Virus record (IMG/VR): IMGVR_UViG_3300042554_001300
Coordinates: 1 to 50,607 of that record
Direction: 5' to 3' (one strand)
DNA: 50,607 nucleotides
DNA from: a virus
Below the pieces are notes generated by a model. The model saw only the letters and a list, made by a program, of their open reading frames with translations. It ran no database searches and was not told the DNA's origin. Positions 44,780 to 50,607 of the stretch are shown here, piece after piece. Both the position numbers and the translations under genes were made by a program. How positions within the stretch are numbered: position 1 is the stretch's first letter; each line of letters starts with the position of its first letter.

Positions 44780-45000
44780 TGGCCTGGCATAGAATAACAA
44801 GGACGGGCAAGTACCACTGGCTACAGTGTGGCATGTTTGCGGACTCAAAGCCAATGGAATTCAAATTGATCACTGAGTCTGATCTAGATCAAGTTGGAGC
44901 GTGGTGTCAGGATAACAACTGTGGACAGCGTATGAGTTTCGATCAATTTAGATTTCGCACTGAAGCCGAAGTCACTGCGTTTCTGCTGCGTTGGGGTTAA
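44779..45000 (+). CDS. F-x-L-R-W array protein 13
   Basis: 73 residues ending FRTEAEVTAFLLRWG. It has the central W helix (VGAWCQDNN) typical of the family. Confidence 0.68.
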   Translation: MAWHRITRTGKYHWLQCGMFADSKPMEFKLITESDLDQVGAWCQDNNCGQRMSFDQFRFRTEAEVTAFLLRWG

Positions 45001-45002
45001 CC

Positions 45003-45344
45003 ATGTCTAGGTTTGATGAAATTGATGTCAACAAATATTATCCTAGACCGCACTTGGTCAAGCTCGATGGTAGATATCGCGGTCATGGGCATTTTCGCTG
45101 GATGATGGACTGTGGTGCTAATCGTCTGGCGTTTCTCAAGATACGCGAGTGGTGTACTGAGGCATGGGGACTTAGTGAGGAACTAGATTTATGGGAGCAT
45201 CTCTGGTATGGCGTCAGCGATGACACCAGGCACCTAGCCAATCCGCACTGGGCTTGGTTATTTGACACCAATTACCCAGTTAAGTGTAAAATATACATAC
45301 GAGATGATGATGAACTAGCTTGGTATAAATTAAAATGGACATAG
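45003..45344 (+). CDS. F-x-L-R-W array protein 14, long form
   Basis: 113 residues, MSRFDEIDVNKYYPRPHLVK onward, ending IRDDDELAWYKLKWT. ATG at 45003 is preferred to a TTG at 44991. Overlaps the next gene by 10 bp. Confidence 0.65.
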   Translation: MSRFDEIDVNKYYPRPHLVKLDGRYRGHGHFRWMMDCGANRLAFLKIREWCTEAWGLSEELDLWEHLWYGVSDDTRHLANPHWAWLFDTNYPVKCKIYIRDDDELAWYKLKWT

Positions 45345-45643
45345 CCACACGACAGCAATTTGTGGAGTACTGGAATCGAGTCAAGCCGGGGTTAGGCGAC
45401 GATAGCAGCGAGTTATGGGTACATGAACGCGAGTTCAAGTATCGTTCAGAGTGGTTTATTGCCGTTGAACCTTTGGTCTGGGCCGATCCTGAATCATTTT
45501 GGGAATGGTGTGATGAGAATTTATCAGGCACATGCGGTTGCTACAGCAGTGATGATGAAAATAAGATTGAGTGGTGGGGTTTCTCCAACAGGGATGATGT
45601 CATAATATGGGCTCTAAAATGGTGCGATGGCAACGCCGTTTGA
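45335..45643 (+). CDS. F-x-L-R-W array protein 15
   Basis: 102 residues, with LVWADPESFWEWCDENLSG and an end SNRDDVIIWALKWCDGNAV, an extension beyond the motif. ATG at 45335 lies in the upstream KWT codons. Confidence 0.65.
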   Translation: MDIATRQQFVEYWNRVKPGLGDDSSELWVHEREFKYRSEWFIAVEPLVWADPESFWEWCDENLSGTCGCYSSDDENKIEWWGFSNRDDVIIWALKWCDGNAV

Positions 45644-45936
45644 TGTTTCGATTCTGTAAGAAAACCATGATCATGGTGCGTTGGCCAATTGGTGCCGTCA
45701 TGGTAGAAGACGATCATGCGAAGTGGGATTCCGGCCTGGGCACAGTACGACAAGAAATCTACAGTGCCGATCCCAACGATCACTATCGCCCTGAACTAGA
45801 ACGACTAGTGGGCGAACAGGGCCTAGATTGGCAGTGGCATTATCCCGTTGACAACATGGCCGACACACACATAGGCATAGAATTTGCTCCATGGCGTGAA
45901 TCCTGGGCCAGTTATTTTGCTATGAAATGGAACTAA
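45643..45936 (+). CDS. F-x-L-R-W array protein 16
   Basis: About 97 residues from the ATG at 45643 (TGATG overlap); ATGs at 45607 and 45619 would give up to 109. Ends PWRESWASYFAMKWN. The start is uncertain. Confidence 0.6.
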   Translation: MFRFCKKTMIMVRWPIGAVMVEDDHAKWDSGLGTVRQEIYSADPNDHYRPELERLVGEQGLDWQWHYPVDNMADTHIGIEFAPWRESWASYFAMKWN

Positions 45937-45937
45937 T

Positions 45938-46258
45938 ATGAAATGTTTACCTAAATACACACATAAAATTACCGAAGTTCGCATACCTGTTCGCCATGAT
46001 CCTGTTCGGGATTGGTCTAGTTATCGCGAAATCTCACACTCCACTCAGGACCTGCGGCATGAACCTGGCTTGGAACTCTTAATGACTCATAGCAAAGCCC
46101 AGTTATTGGACAATCATCTACGCGAATTAAACCACTATCAACATGAACGCTACATGAACCAGATTGAAATAAGCAGAGAACTTGACCTCAGACTGCGTGT
46201 TCCTGCTGTGGCAGCAGCCTGGGATCATTATCAACTCATGCTGAAATTGGCTCAATAA
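45938..46258 (+). CDS. Small conserved-looking phage protein
   Basis: 106 residues, mostly helical (LLMTHSKAQLLDNHLRELNH), ending VAAAWDHYQLMLKLAQ. The ending resembles small uncharacterised T4-like phage proteins. It starts 1 nt after the array's last gene and is followed by a late box. Confidence 0.6.
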   Translation: MKCLPKYTHKITEVRIPVRHDPVRDWSSYREISHSTQDLRHEPGLELLMTHSKAQLLDNHLRELNHYQHERYMNQIEISRELDLRLRVPAVAAAWDHYQLMLKLAQ

Positions 46259-46264
46259 TAAATA
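46257..46264 (+). promoter_or_regulatory. T4-like late promoter box
   Basis: AATAAATA followed after 4 nt by the ATG at 46269. Confidence 0.55.
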
Positions 46265-46268
46265 TAGG

Positions 46269-47012
46269 ATGCGAGCACGAGAATTTACAGAAGCACTTGA
46301 CCAACCCTATTACCTACATTGGGAACACAGCACAGACGGTGATGTAAGTGCTGTAGCAGAATTACCTGCCAATGAAGGGCACATACACATTTTGTTTGAA
46401 CCCTATCGAGATAACAAAGATGGTTCGGTAGCTTGGGGAGTAGAGTTTTGGCGAAATGACAGCCAGGACATCACCGGCGAGGGCGATGAATTCCGTGTGT
46501 TTGCCACTGTGTTACAGGCCGTATCTGAGTTTGTAGCAAAATATAAGCCCATGAATTTGTCTTTTACAGCAACTAAAAAAGTTGACCAAGGACAAAAATC
46601 ACTGAGTCGTGCTAATTTATATGATAGATTAGTTCAGCGTTATGCTCGGGCATCGGGATACCGAGCATTTAGGGCCGATGCTGGTAATAATGTTCACTAT
46701 GAATTGGTTAAAATAAACAAAGGTGTGGCGGAAGGTGCCATGAAAGATCTTGACATTGATATCCAAGATCAACAATGGGACGCCGTAGTAGGCTATGTCG
46801 TCAACGGTGTGAAAAAAGGCATGGACACAGACCGTATGGAATTGTCTCTGTACAAATGGGCCAGTCGAGAATTAGTTGATGTTGAACAAGCATTAGAAGA
46901 TCATGGATTCCGCGACATAGCAGATTTAGCTGATCACATAGAGCAACACAATGGCAGATATGTACCGCCCAGTGACTTTGGGCTAGGCAATTTGGGCAGC
47001 AAATCCGCATAA
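46269..47012 (+). CDS. Candidate head-packaged protein with a capsid-targeting-like N-terminus
   Basis: 247 residues beginning MRAREFTEA, closely resembling the T4 capsid-targeting leader (MKTYQEFIAE|A) and the start of the gene at 595. Beyond that it has two parts: an alpha/beta N-terminal region (HIHILFEPYRDNKDGSVAWG and a SRANLYDRLVQRYARASGYR helix) and a helical C-terminal region (ELSLYKWASRELVDVEQALE). It has a late promoter box and is followed by a terminator. Inference: packaged in the head and injected. Confidence 0.7.
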   Translation: MRAREFTEALDQPYYLHWEHSTDGDVSAVAELPANEGHIHILFEPYRDNKDGSVAWGVEFWRNDSQDITGEGDEFRVFATVLQAVSEFVAKYKPMNLSFTATKKVDQGQKSLSRANLYDRLVQRYARASGYRAFRADAGNNVHYELVKINKGVAEGAMKDLDIDIQDQQWDAVVGYVVNGVKKGMDTDRMELSLYKWASRELVDVEQALEDHGFRDIADLADHIEQHNGRYVPPSDFGLGNLGSKSA

Positions 47013-47051
47013 AAATCCAAATTTGGATGTTGTTTTCCCACAACACATCTC

Positions 47052-47093
47052 AATAACCCGCCAGTTGTGCGGGTTATTCATTTGTGCTATACT
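47052..47093 (+). terminator. Terminator with an embedded promoter
   Basis: AATAACCCGC / GCGGGTTATT (10 bp, 47052-47061 with 47069-47078) plus CATTT closes the upstream gene. TTGTGC at 47065-47070 lies within the hairpin and, 17 nt later, TATACT at 47088-47093, as at 39595. Confidence 0.8.
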
Positions 47094-47102
47094 ATGATCA
47101 TA

Positions 47103-47210
47103 GTAGCAAACAGGGACGAACAGACAAATTGCTCCGGCAGATGATCCCTGTAACAGGGACGAACAGACAAATTGCTTCAGCAGATGATCCCTGTGCTGCT
47201 ACTTTGCTAC
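47103..47210 (+). ncRNA. Copies 3 and 4 of the pseudoknot-like RNA motif, in tandem in a 5' leader
   Basis: Two near-identical units, CAGGGA ... TCCCTG at 47111-47150 and 47154-47193, each enclosing CGAACAGACAAAT, TGC, a 4-nt loop, GCA and GATGA. An outer 8-bp stem, GTAGCAAA (47103-47110) with TTTGCTAC (47203-47210), encloses both. The leader runs to AGGAG at 47213 and the ATG at 47224. The arrangement suggests a regulatory or stabilising 5' UTR. Confidence 0.75.
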
Positions 47211-47223
47211 CCAGGAGTTTGAA

Positions 47224-47406
47224 ATGACTGTACAAGATTTACCCAAACTAGAAATCACTCTAAGTCTGTTATATCAGGCTATCCATAATCTATGCGAAAT
47301 TGATGGCACCTTAAAGATCACCAATCACTTGGTAAATGGTTGCCAACTCTTGGAAAAACAGGTCATTGTTTTGGAGCGTGTGGCAGAAAAACAACAATGG
47401 CCCTAG
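47224..47406 (+). CDS. Small helical protein under the tandem RNA motif
   Basis: 60 residues, MTVQDLPKLEITLSLLYQAI then LEKQVIVLERVAEKQQWP, helical. AGGAG is 6 nt before the ATG. The leader holds the tandem motif at 47103. No family recognised. Confidence 0.6.
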   Translation: MTVQDLPKLEITLSLLYQAIHNLCEIDGTLKITNHLVNGCQLLEKQVIVLERVAEKQQWP

Positions 47407-47408
47407 AC

Positions 47409-47437
47409 TTGACAGGGTCGCCCATTTTTGCTACAAT
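47409..47437 (+). promoter_or_regulatory. Consensus sigma70 promoter
   Basis: TTGACA at 47409-47414, 17 nt, TACAAT at 47432-47437. Confidence 0.85.
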
Positions 47438-47469
47438 AGTGGTACAGTAAACAACACGGAGCAGTTGAA

Positions 47470-47766
47470 ATGGCAAAATTGTTGATCACTACGCAAGTTT
47501 ACGAAAACTATGGTAGCTTACATCAACCCCGTTGGAAACCCAAAGGAGGCAGTGATTATGTCATTAAAAACTTCCGCCTATTCGACTCCGTACGCGATGT
47601 GGTCGAACAGGTCCGTGGTGACATCGAAGCCGATCACCCCTACTATAGCGAGCATGTCATCTCATGGTCAGTGGTTGAGGACGACTACCTCACCCAGGAC
47701 GAGCGTAATCAGCTCGAATTCGACGGTAGGATCACTTATCCGGCACAAGAGTTGGATATAGCCTAA
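47470..47766 (+). CDS. Conserved phage protein of unknown function
   Basis: 98 residues; the start LLITTQVYENYGSLHQPRWK is a pattern I recall from other T4-like phages (T-T-Q-V-Y-E-N-Y-G). The C-terminal half is acidic (VEDDYLTQDERNQL). It has its own promoter at 47409 and CGGAG upstream. Confidence 0.65.
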   Translation: MAKLLITTQVYENYGSLHQPRWKPKGGSDYVIKNFRLFDSVRDVVEQVRGDIEADHPYYSEHVISWSVVEDDYLTQDERNQLEFDGRITYPAQELDIA

Positions 47767-47776
47767 GGAGCGATAT

Positions 47777-47953
47777 ATGGAAATTACCCGAATCATTCAG
47801 TATTTCACCGAAGTTGGCGAAGCAGGGTTTGACAGAGAAGCAAGTCAAGGCAACGGAGCCTACTATGTCAAGCTCTACGATGACAGCTACGATGCCACCG
47901 GATTCGACACTTTGGACGAGGCTATTGAGGAACTGCGTTACATTACAGAATAA
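47777..47953 (+). CDS. 58-residue acidic protein
   Basis: MEITRIIQYFTEVGEAGFDR onward, a strand-helix protein ending EAIEELRYITE, with AAGGAG before the ATG. Confidence 0.6.
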   Translation: MEITRIIQYFTEVGEAGFDREASQGNGAYYVKLYDDSYDATGFDTLDEAIEELRYITE

Positions 47954-47962
47954 CCCGACAGG

Positions 47963-47991
47963 TTGACAGGTCTTTGAAGTCATAGTATACT
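47963..47991 (+). promoter_or_regulatory. Consensus sigma70 promoter
   Basis: TTGACA at 47963-47968, 17 nt, TATACT at 47986-47991. Confidence 0.88.
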
Positions 47992-48021
47992 ATGGTTATA
48001 GTGAACAACAAGGAGCAGACG

Positions 48022-48249
48022 ATGAACGAACTAATTCGTAAACTATCCGAACAGGCACAAGACTGGGCCGATGCTCATGCACCATATGCCAGTGAAGAAC
48101 ATGAATACTTTGCTGAAAAGTTCGCCCAGTTGATTGTTCGGGAATGTATTGTAGATTTTTACAGGAATTACTTGGACACCACTAGCGATGACGATATCAC
48201 CGAGCAGGTTGACAGATATGTAAAACAAAATTTCGGAGTTGGATCCTGA
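48022..48249 (+). CDS. Small helical protein, family A copy 1
   Basis: 75 residues, MNELIRKLSEQAQDWADAHA, then YFAEKFAQLIVRECIVDFYR and a closing VKQNFGVGS. The pattern F-A-x-L-I-V-x-E-C and ending H/N-F-G-V is repeated at 48871 and 49104. AAGGAG is upstream. Function unknown. Confidence 0.65.
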   Translation: MNELIRKLSEQAQDWADAHAPYASEEHEYFAEKFAQLIVRECIVDFYRNYLDTTSDDDITEQVDRYVKQNFGVGS

Positions 48250-48425
48250 GTACCGCCCCCGATTATCGTATCATCAGTTGGTTTGACATCGATCTAGCAC
48301 ACTGGCGTGTACAGTTGGTTTCTGCGGATACCATTGTAGAAGAACACCATGCCAGGACCATGGTCGAAGTATATGAACTGACAAGAGCACTGCATAACAA
48401 GTACCGTTTACACCGTGCCAGATAG
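48246..48425 (+). CDS. Probable small protein with non-ATG start
   Basis: About 59 residues in a frame from CTG at 48246 to the TAG at 48423-48425 (RIISWFDIDLAHWRVQLVSA, then VEVYELTRALHNKYRLHRAR). There is no ATG, GTG or TTG in frame; GGAG lies 7 nt before the CTG. It could be translated from CTG or be a degenerate gene. Confidence 0.4.
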   Translation: MSTAPDYRIISWFDIDLAHWRVQLVSADTIVEEHHARTMVEVYELTRALHNKYRLHRAR

Positions 48426-48442
48426 AACCACAGGAGTCAGCG

Positions 48443-48670
48443 ATGAGAGTTATACATGATTATGGTTTGGTTAGAGTCATCAGTCTTGGAGATCCCTTCA
48501 AGCTCAGTTATGACATCCAAGTTCAATGTCAGCGTGACGGTGAGTGGCATCTGTATCAAGGCTTTAATAGCCTAAGCGACGATTCGGCTTACACTAATGC
48601 TAGAGAAGCCGCTGGTCATGCCATACGAGAACGAGCTGCGGAAATAGCCGGAGCCCATGATCGTGGATAG
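48443..48670 (+). CDS. Small protein of unknown function
   Basis: 75 residues: MRVIHDYGLVRVISLGDPFK, a beta-rich core and a C-terminal amphipathic helix (AREAAGHAIRERAAEIAG). CAGGAG is upstream of the ATG. Confidence 0.6.
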   Translation: MRVIHDYGLVRVISLGDPFKLSYDIQVQCQRDGEWHLYQGFNSLSDDSAYTNAREAAGHAIRERAAEIAGAHDRG

Positions 48671-48887
48671 TCTAGAACGCCAGGCTCGCTGTTACGCCGT
48701 TAAGAAAATTCTAGTCTTATTCAGCACAATATCTATCTTTGTTGTCGTAGGCTATATTGATCTATTTTGGTTGTTCGGTTTAGTGGCTGCGATGTTTGTT
48801 GTTATGGTAGCAGGTGCCTTATATAATGATGCCTATTATACCAAACTTGTAGAGTTAGAGGTGCAGAAATATGACGCCAAGGATTAG
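48657..48887 (+). CDS. Two-TM membrane protein
   Basis: 76 residues with hydrophobic segments ILVLFSTISIFVVVGYIDLF and FGLVAAMFVVMVAGALY, then a charged tail. Overlaps neighbours at both ends by 14 and 17 bp. Confidence 0.6.
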   Translation: MIVDSLERQARCYAVKKILVLFSTISIFVVVGYIDLFWLFGLVAAMFVVMVAGALYNDAYYTKLVELEVQKYDAKD

Positions 48888-49107
48888 AGAACTTGTTCAA
48901 CAGAGTCGTATTGATGTCTATGGTTTGGGCCGGGATCATGCCACTTGGGAGGCTGCTGTCGATAGATTCGCTCAATCTCTCATACAAGAATGTCTCTTAG
49001 CACTTGAACCCGATCCCATGGCTGCTGAGATAGACTATGCTGTAGAAGAAAAGTTCTATCGTCGCAGTGCTAGAAAAATTCAACAACATTTCGGAGTTCG
49101 AGAATGA
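48871..49107 (+). CDS. Small helical protein, family A copy 2
   Basis: 78 residues, MTPRIRELVQQSRIDVYGLG, FAQSLIQECLLAL, ending IQQHFGVRE. Joined by ATGA to copy 3. Confidence 0.65.
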   Translation: MTPRIRELVQQSRIDVYGLGRDHATWEAAVDRFAQSLIQECLLALEPDPMAAEIDYAVEEKFYRRSARKIQQHFGVRE

Positions 49108-49292
49108 ACGAACGAATTCTTGAACTTGCTAGGCAAGTATGGCCCGATCCTAACATCAGCCATGTAAACCATATGAAGTTCGCCGAGTTGATTGTGAAAG
49201 AATGTATTGAGGTAGTTGAAGATAGTCAAGGCTATAATCAATATTTTCCTCATGTGACTGAAAATATTAAACAACATTTTGGAGTTGAATAA
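49104..49292 (+). CDS. Small helical protein, family A copy 3
   Basis: 62 residues, MNERILELARQVWPDPNISH, FAELIVKECIEVVED, ending IKQHFGVE. It lies directly after copy 2 and is a likely tandem duplication. Confidence 0.65.
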   Translation: MNERILELARQVWPDPNISHVNHMKFAELIVKECIEVVEDSQGYNQYFPHVTENIKQHFGVE

Positions 49293-49561
49293 TGGCTTAT
49301 ATTGTACGCGACAACGAAATTGTACCTATCGCTATCCCACAGGGTCGGCGTGTTAAAATCGGTTCCAACTATCGAGCACCACTACAGAACCATATTGCTA
49401 CAGACCAACTCTGGGTACAGGATGTGTTTACATTCAGCCAAATTCCCTACTATGCTGTACGATTCCGATTTGAAAAGTACTTGGTACAAGCATCAACTTG
49501 GCTAGGCATCGTGGTAATGTTTGGCATGATTGGTAGATACTTACTAGGAGCACCCAACTAA
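49292..49561 (+). CDS. Small protein with one C-terminal membrane helix
   Basis: 89 residues; soluble beta-rich part then WLGIVVMFGMIGRYLLG near the C-terminus. Starts in TAATG and ends in TAATG. Confidence 0.6.
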   Translation: MAYIVRDNEIVPIAIPQGRRVKIGSNYRAPLQNHIATDQLWVQDVFTFSQIPYYAVRFRFEKYLVQASTWLGIVVMFGMIGRYLLGAPN

Positions 49562-49995
49562 TGCCCAACCGAGACAATCAACAAGCCTTAGACAATCCCA
49601 GACCTGGTGACTATTGGCACGAGCGATTCAGTCCCTACTTTGTCGTAGTCAACCTAGAAGGGGATCAATTCCGTGTGCTGAGTTGTATGGGTGGTCCGCA
49701 TCACTATCTGCGTAAACATGAACTCAATGCCAGAATTGAAATCGACCGGGATCATTGGGGTTTTGACTACAGCAAAAGCATGTTGGTAGATCGTGAGTGG
49801 ATCCGACGGGCCGTGACCTATGGAAGTATTGATGGCTTTGCGGCAGATGTGGTAAGGACAGAAAAAACAGCGCTCATAGTAACAGAATGGCGTGACTGGT
49901 ATCAACGCGATATGAGAAAAAAGATTGATGAACTAGAACAGCAGTGGGCCGATTTTACAGGTTGGTCTGCGTTGGCCGCACCGGAGAGGGTATAA
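49561..49995 (+). CDS. Protein of unknown function
   Basis: 144 residues, MPNRDNQQALDNPRPGDYWH onward; first half beta-rich (YFVVVNLEGDQFRVLS, then a RKHELNARIEIDRDHWG region), second half helical with a coiled-coil end (RDMRKKIDELEQQWADFTGW). The pattern P-x-P-G-D-Y-W-x-E is common in T4-like phages; function unknown. ATG overlaps the upstream stop. Confidence 0.6.
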   Translation: MPNRDNQQALDNPRPGDYWHERFSPYFVVVNLEGDQFRVLSCMGGPHHYLRKHELNARIEIDRDHWGFDYSKSMLVDREWIRRAVTYGSIDGFAADVVRTEKTALIVTEWRDWYQRDMRKKIDELEQQWADFTGWSALAAPERV

Positions 49996-50123
49996 TGGAC
50001 TGGTTTCAATTCAGTATATTTTTATTATTCATAAGTACTATTGGATTAGGTATCATACACGGCATTGAAAAGATTGCCAGAATCCTAGATCATCATTTTC
50101 ATAGTAGCGAAGATCACAAATGA
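49995..50123 (+). CDS. Single-pass membrane peptide
   Basis: 42 residues, MDWFQFSIFLLFISTIGLGI then IHGIEKIARILDHHFH. TAATG overlap at the start and ATGA at the end support coding. Confidence 0.55.
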   Translation: MDWFQFSIFLLFISTIGLGIIHGIEKIARILDHHFHSSEDHK

Positions 50124-50296
50124 ATTTTATACTTAGCGTAATAGGTGCTGCTATCTTAGTGGCACTTGGTTTTGTTATAGGCTTTTGGCTGCAGATTGCT
50201 ATCACTCCCAAACTGCCCAATGGGTTCTATGAGTGTACCAACTGTGGGCCTAGTTTTGCTGAAACTCACCGCTGGTGGGCAGGCAAAAGAAAATGA
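50120..50296 (+). CDS. Small membrane protein with a C-terminal Cys pair
   Basis: 58 residues: N-terminal TM helix (MNFILSVIGAAILVALGFVI) and a soluble tail with CTNC. ATGA overlaps at both ends. Confidence 0.55.
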   Translation: MNFILSVIGAAILVALGFVIGFWLQIAITPKLPNGFYECTNCGPSFAETHRWWAGKRK

Positions 50297-50496
50297 TTGG
50301 TTATAGTTACAGCATAGCGCAAGAAGCCGCATTTGATGCCAATGATACACATAGTCAACGCACTGGTGTCGAGTTTACCTATCCTTACTATTGCGAGTTG
50401 ACAAAGTTATTTCGCGAGCGTACACTAACTGATGACCAATACTATGACTGGGAAGTCACTAGATTGAAATATGATATTAACCGCGGTAGATTGTGA
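50293..50496 (+). CDS. Small soluble protein
   Basis: 67 residues, MIGYSYSIAQEAAFDANDTH onward. Chosen start is the ATG overlapping the upstream stop (ATGA); the frame reads further back into the previous gene. Not recognised. Confidence 0.55.
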   Translation: MIGYSYSIAQEAAFDANDTHSQRTGVEFTYPYYCELTKLFRERTLTDDQYYDWEVTRLKYDINRGRL

Positions 50497-50607
50497 AAAT
50501 ATTAAGTGAACAGCATGACATGAAAGTAGATCACGAACTCACACCCGAAGAGATGTATCGTGCTGTATATGACGGTACTATCGGTCTTAAGATGTTTAAG
50601 TCTTGGC
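50493..50607 (+). CDS. Partial gene at the window end
   Basis: Frame from GTG at 50493 (GTGA overlap with the previous stop) to the window edge: MKILSEQHDMKVDHELTPEE then MYRAVYDGTIGLKMFKSW. ATG at 50519 is an alternative start. Function unknown. Confidence 0.45.
   Translation, partial: MKILSEQHDMKVDHELTPEEMYRAVYDGTIGLKMFKSW

Overview
The window is about 50.6 kb of a T4-like myovirus (tailed phage) genome of roughly 43% GC, probably from a Gram-negative host. The evidence for T4-like ancestry is class I ribonucleotide reductase (nrdA/nrdB) followed by glutaredoxin, a T4-type ATP-dependent DNA ligase, dCMP deaminase, T4-style late-promoter boxes (NNTAAATA, including perfect TATAAATA) and dense ATGA-coupled small genes. 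At least sixteen sigma70-type promoters (TTGACA-like, exactly 17 nt, TATAAT-like) indicate that early genes are read by an unmodified host polymerase. The exact host cannot be told from the sequence.

Layout. 1-13.2 kb: a structural or internal head protein, a capsid-targeted protein, a PD-(D/E)XK nuclease, a pectate-lyase-fold tail spike, nrdA/nrdB/glutaredoxin, an Sm-like protein, a PAAR-tip/M15-peptidase fusion, an Ala/Gly-rich structural protein, a SleB-type endolysin and a possible holin. 13.2-19.8 kb: early genes on consensus promoters (GIY-YIG protein, DUF6011 protein, DNA ligase, AbrB-like and WYL_2-like proteins, HTH protein, metallophosphoesterase). 19.8-25.6 kb: a small transcription unit ending in a strong terminator, then a large tRNA array, with three homing-endonuclease insertions in tRNA genes here and at 31.4-32.2 kb, and about 1.4 kb of non-coding, highly structured DNA. 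Part of that non-coding stretch has its own promoter and probably makes a giant ornate RNA of the GOLLD/ROOL kind. 25.6-29.0 kb: the only minus-strand block, with tail-fibre or decoration proteins (one collagen-like) and a LuxR-type HTH protein. 29.2-34.4 kb: winged-helix regulator, GGQ release-factor-like protein, more tRNAs, peptide deformylase, 2OG-Fe(II) oxygenase, dCMP deaminase and an RNA polymerase omega-like protein. 34.5-41.9 kb: a 1,287-residue protein with five LamG-like domains, an HNH nuclease and an exported subtilisin-like protease. 41.9-46 kb: a tandem array of about 15 short paralogous proteins ending in F-x-L-[RK]-W. 46.3-50.6 kb: a second capsid-targeted protein and many small early genes.

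How they work together. Together the tRNAs carry anticodons for all 20 amino acids (one, initiator tRNA-fMet, is split by an insertion). With peptide deformylase and a GGQ rescue/release factor they form a phage translation-support module. NrdA/NrdB/glutaredoxin and dCMP deaminase supply deoxynucleotides, and ligase seals DNA. The PAAR-M15 fusion, SleB hydrolase and exported protease act on the cell envelope.

The most unusual elements are: (1) the large structured RNA locus, with three hairpins built on almost the same 14-bp stem; (2) a four-copy pseudoknot-like RNA motif at transcript 5' ends, with compensatory changes between copies; (3) the F-x-L-R-W array, in which the AGG-TGG codons of the C-terminal motif appear to serve as the ribosome-binding site of the next gene; and (4) late promoters lying exactly 5 nt before start codons, implying leaderless late mRNAs.
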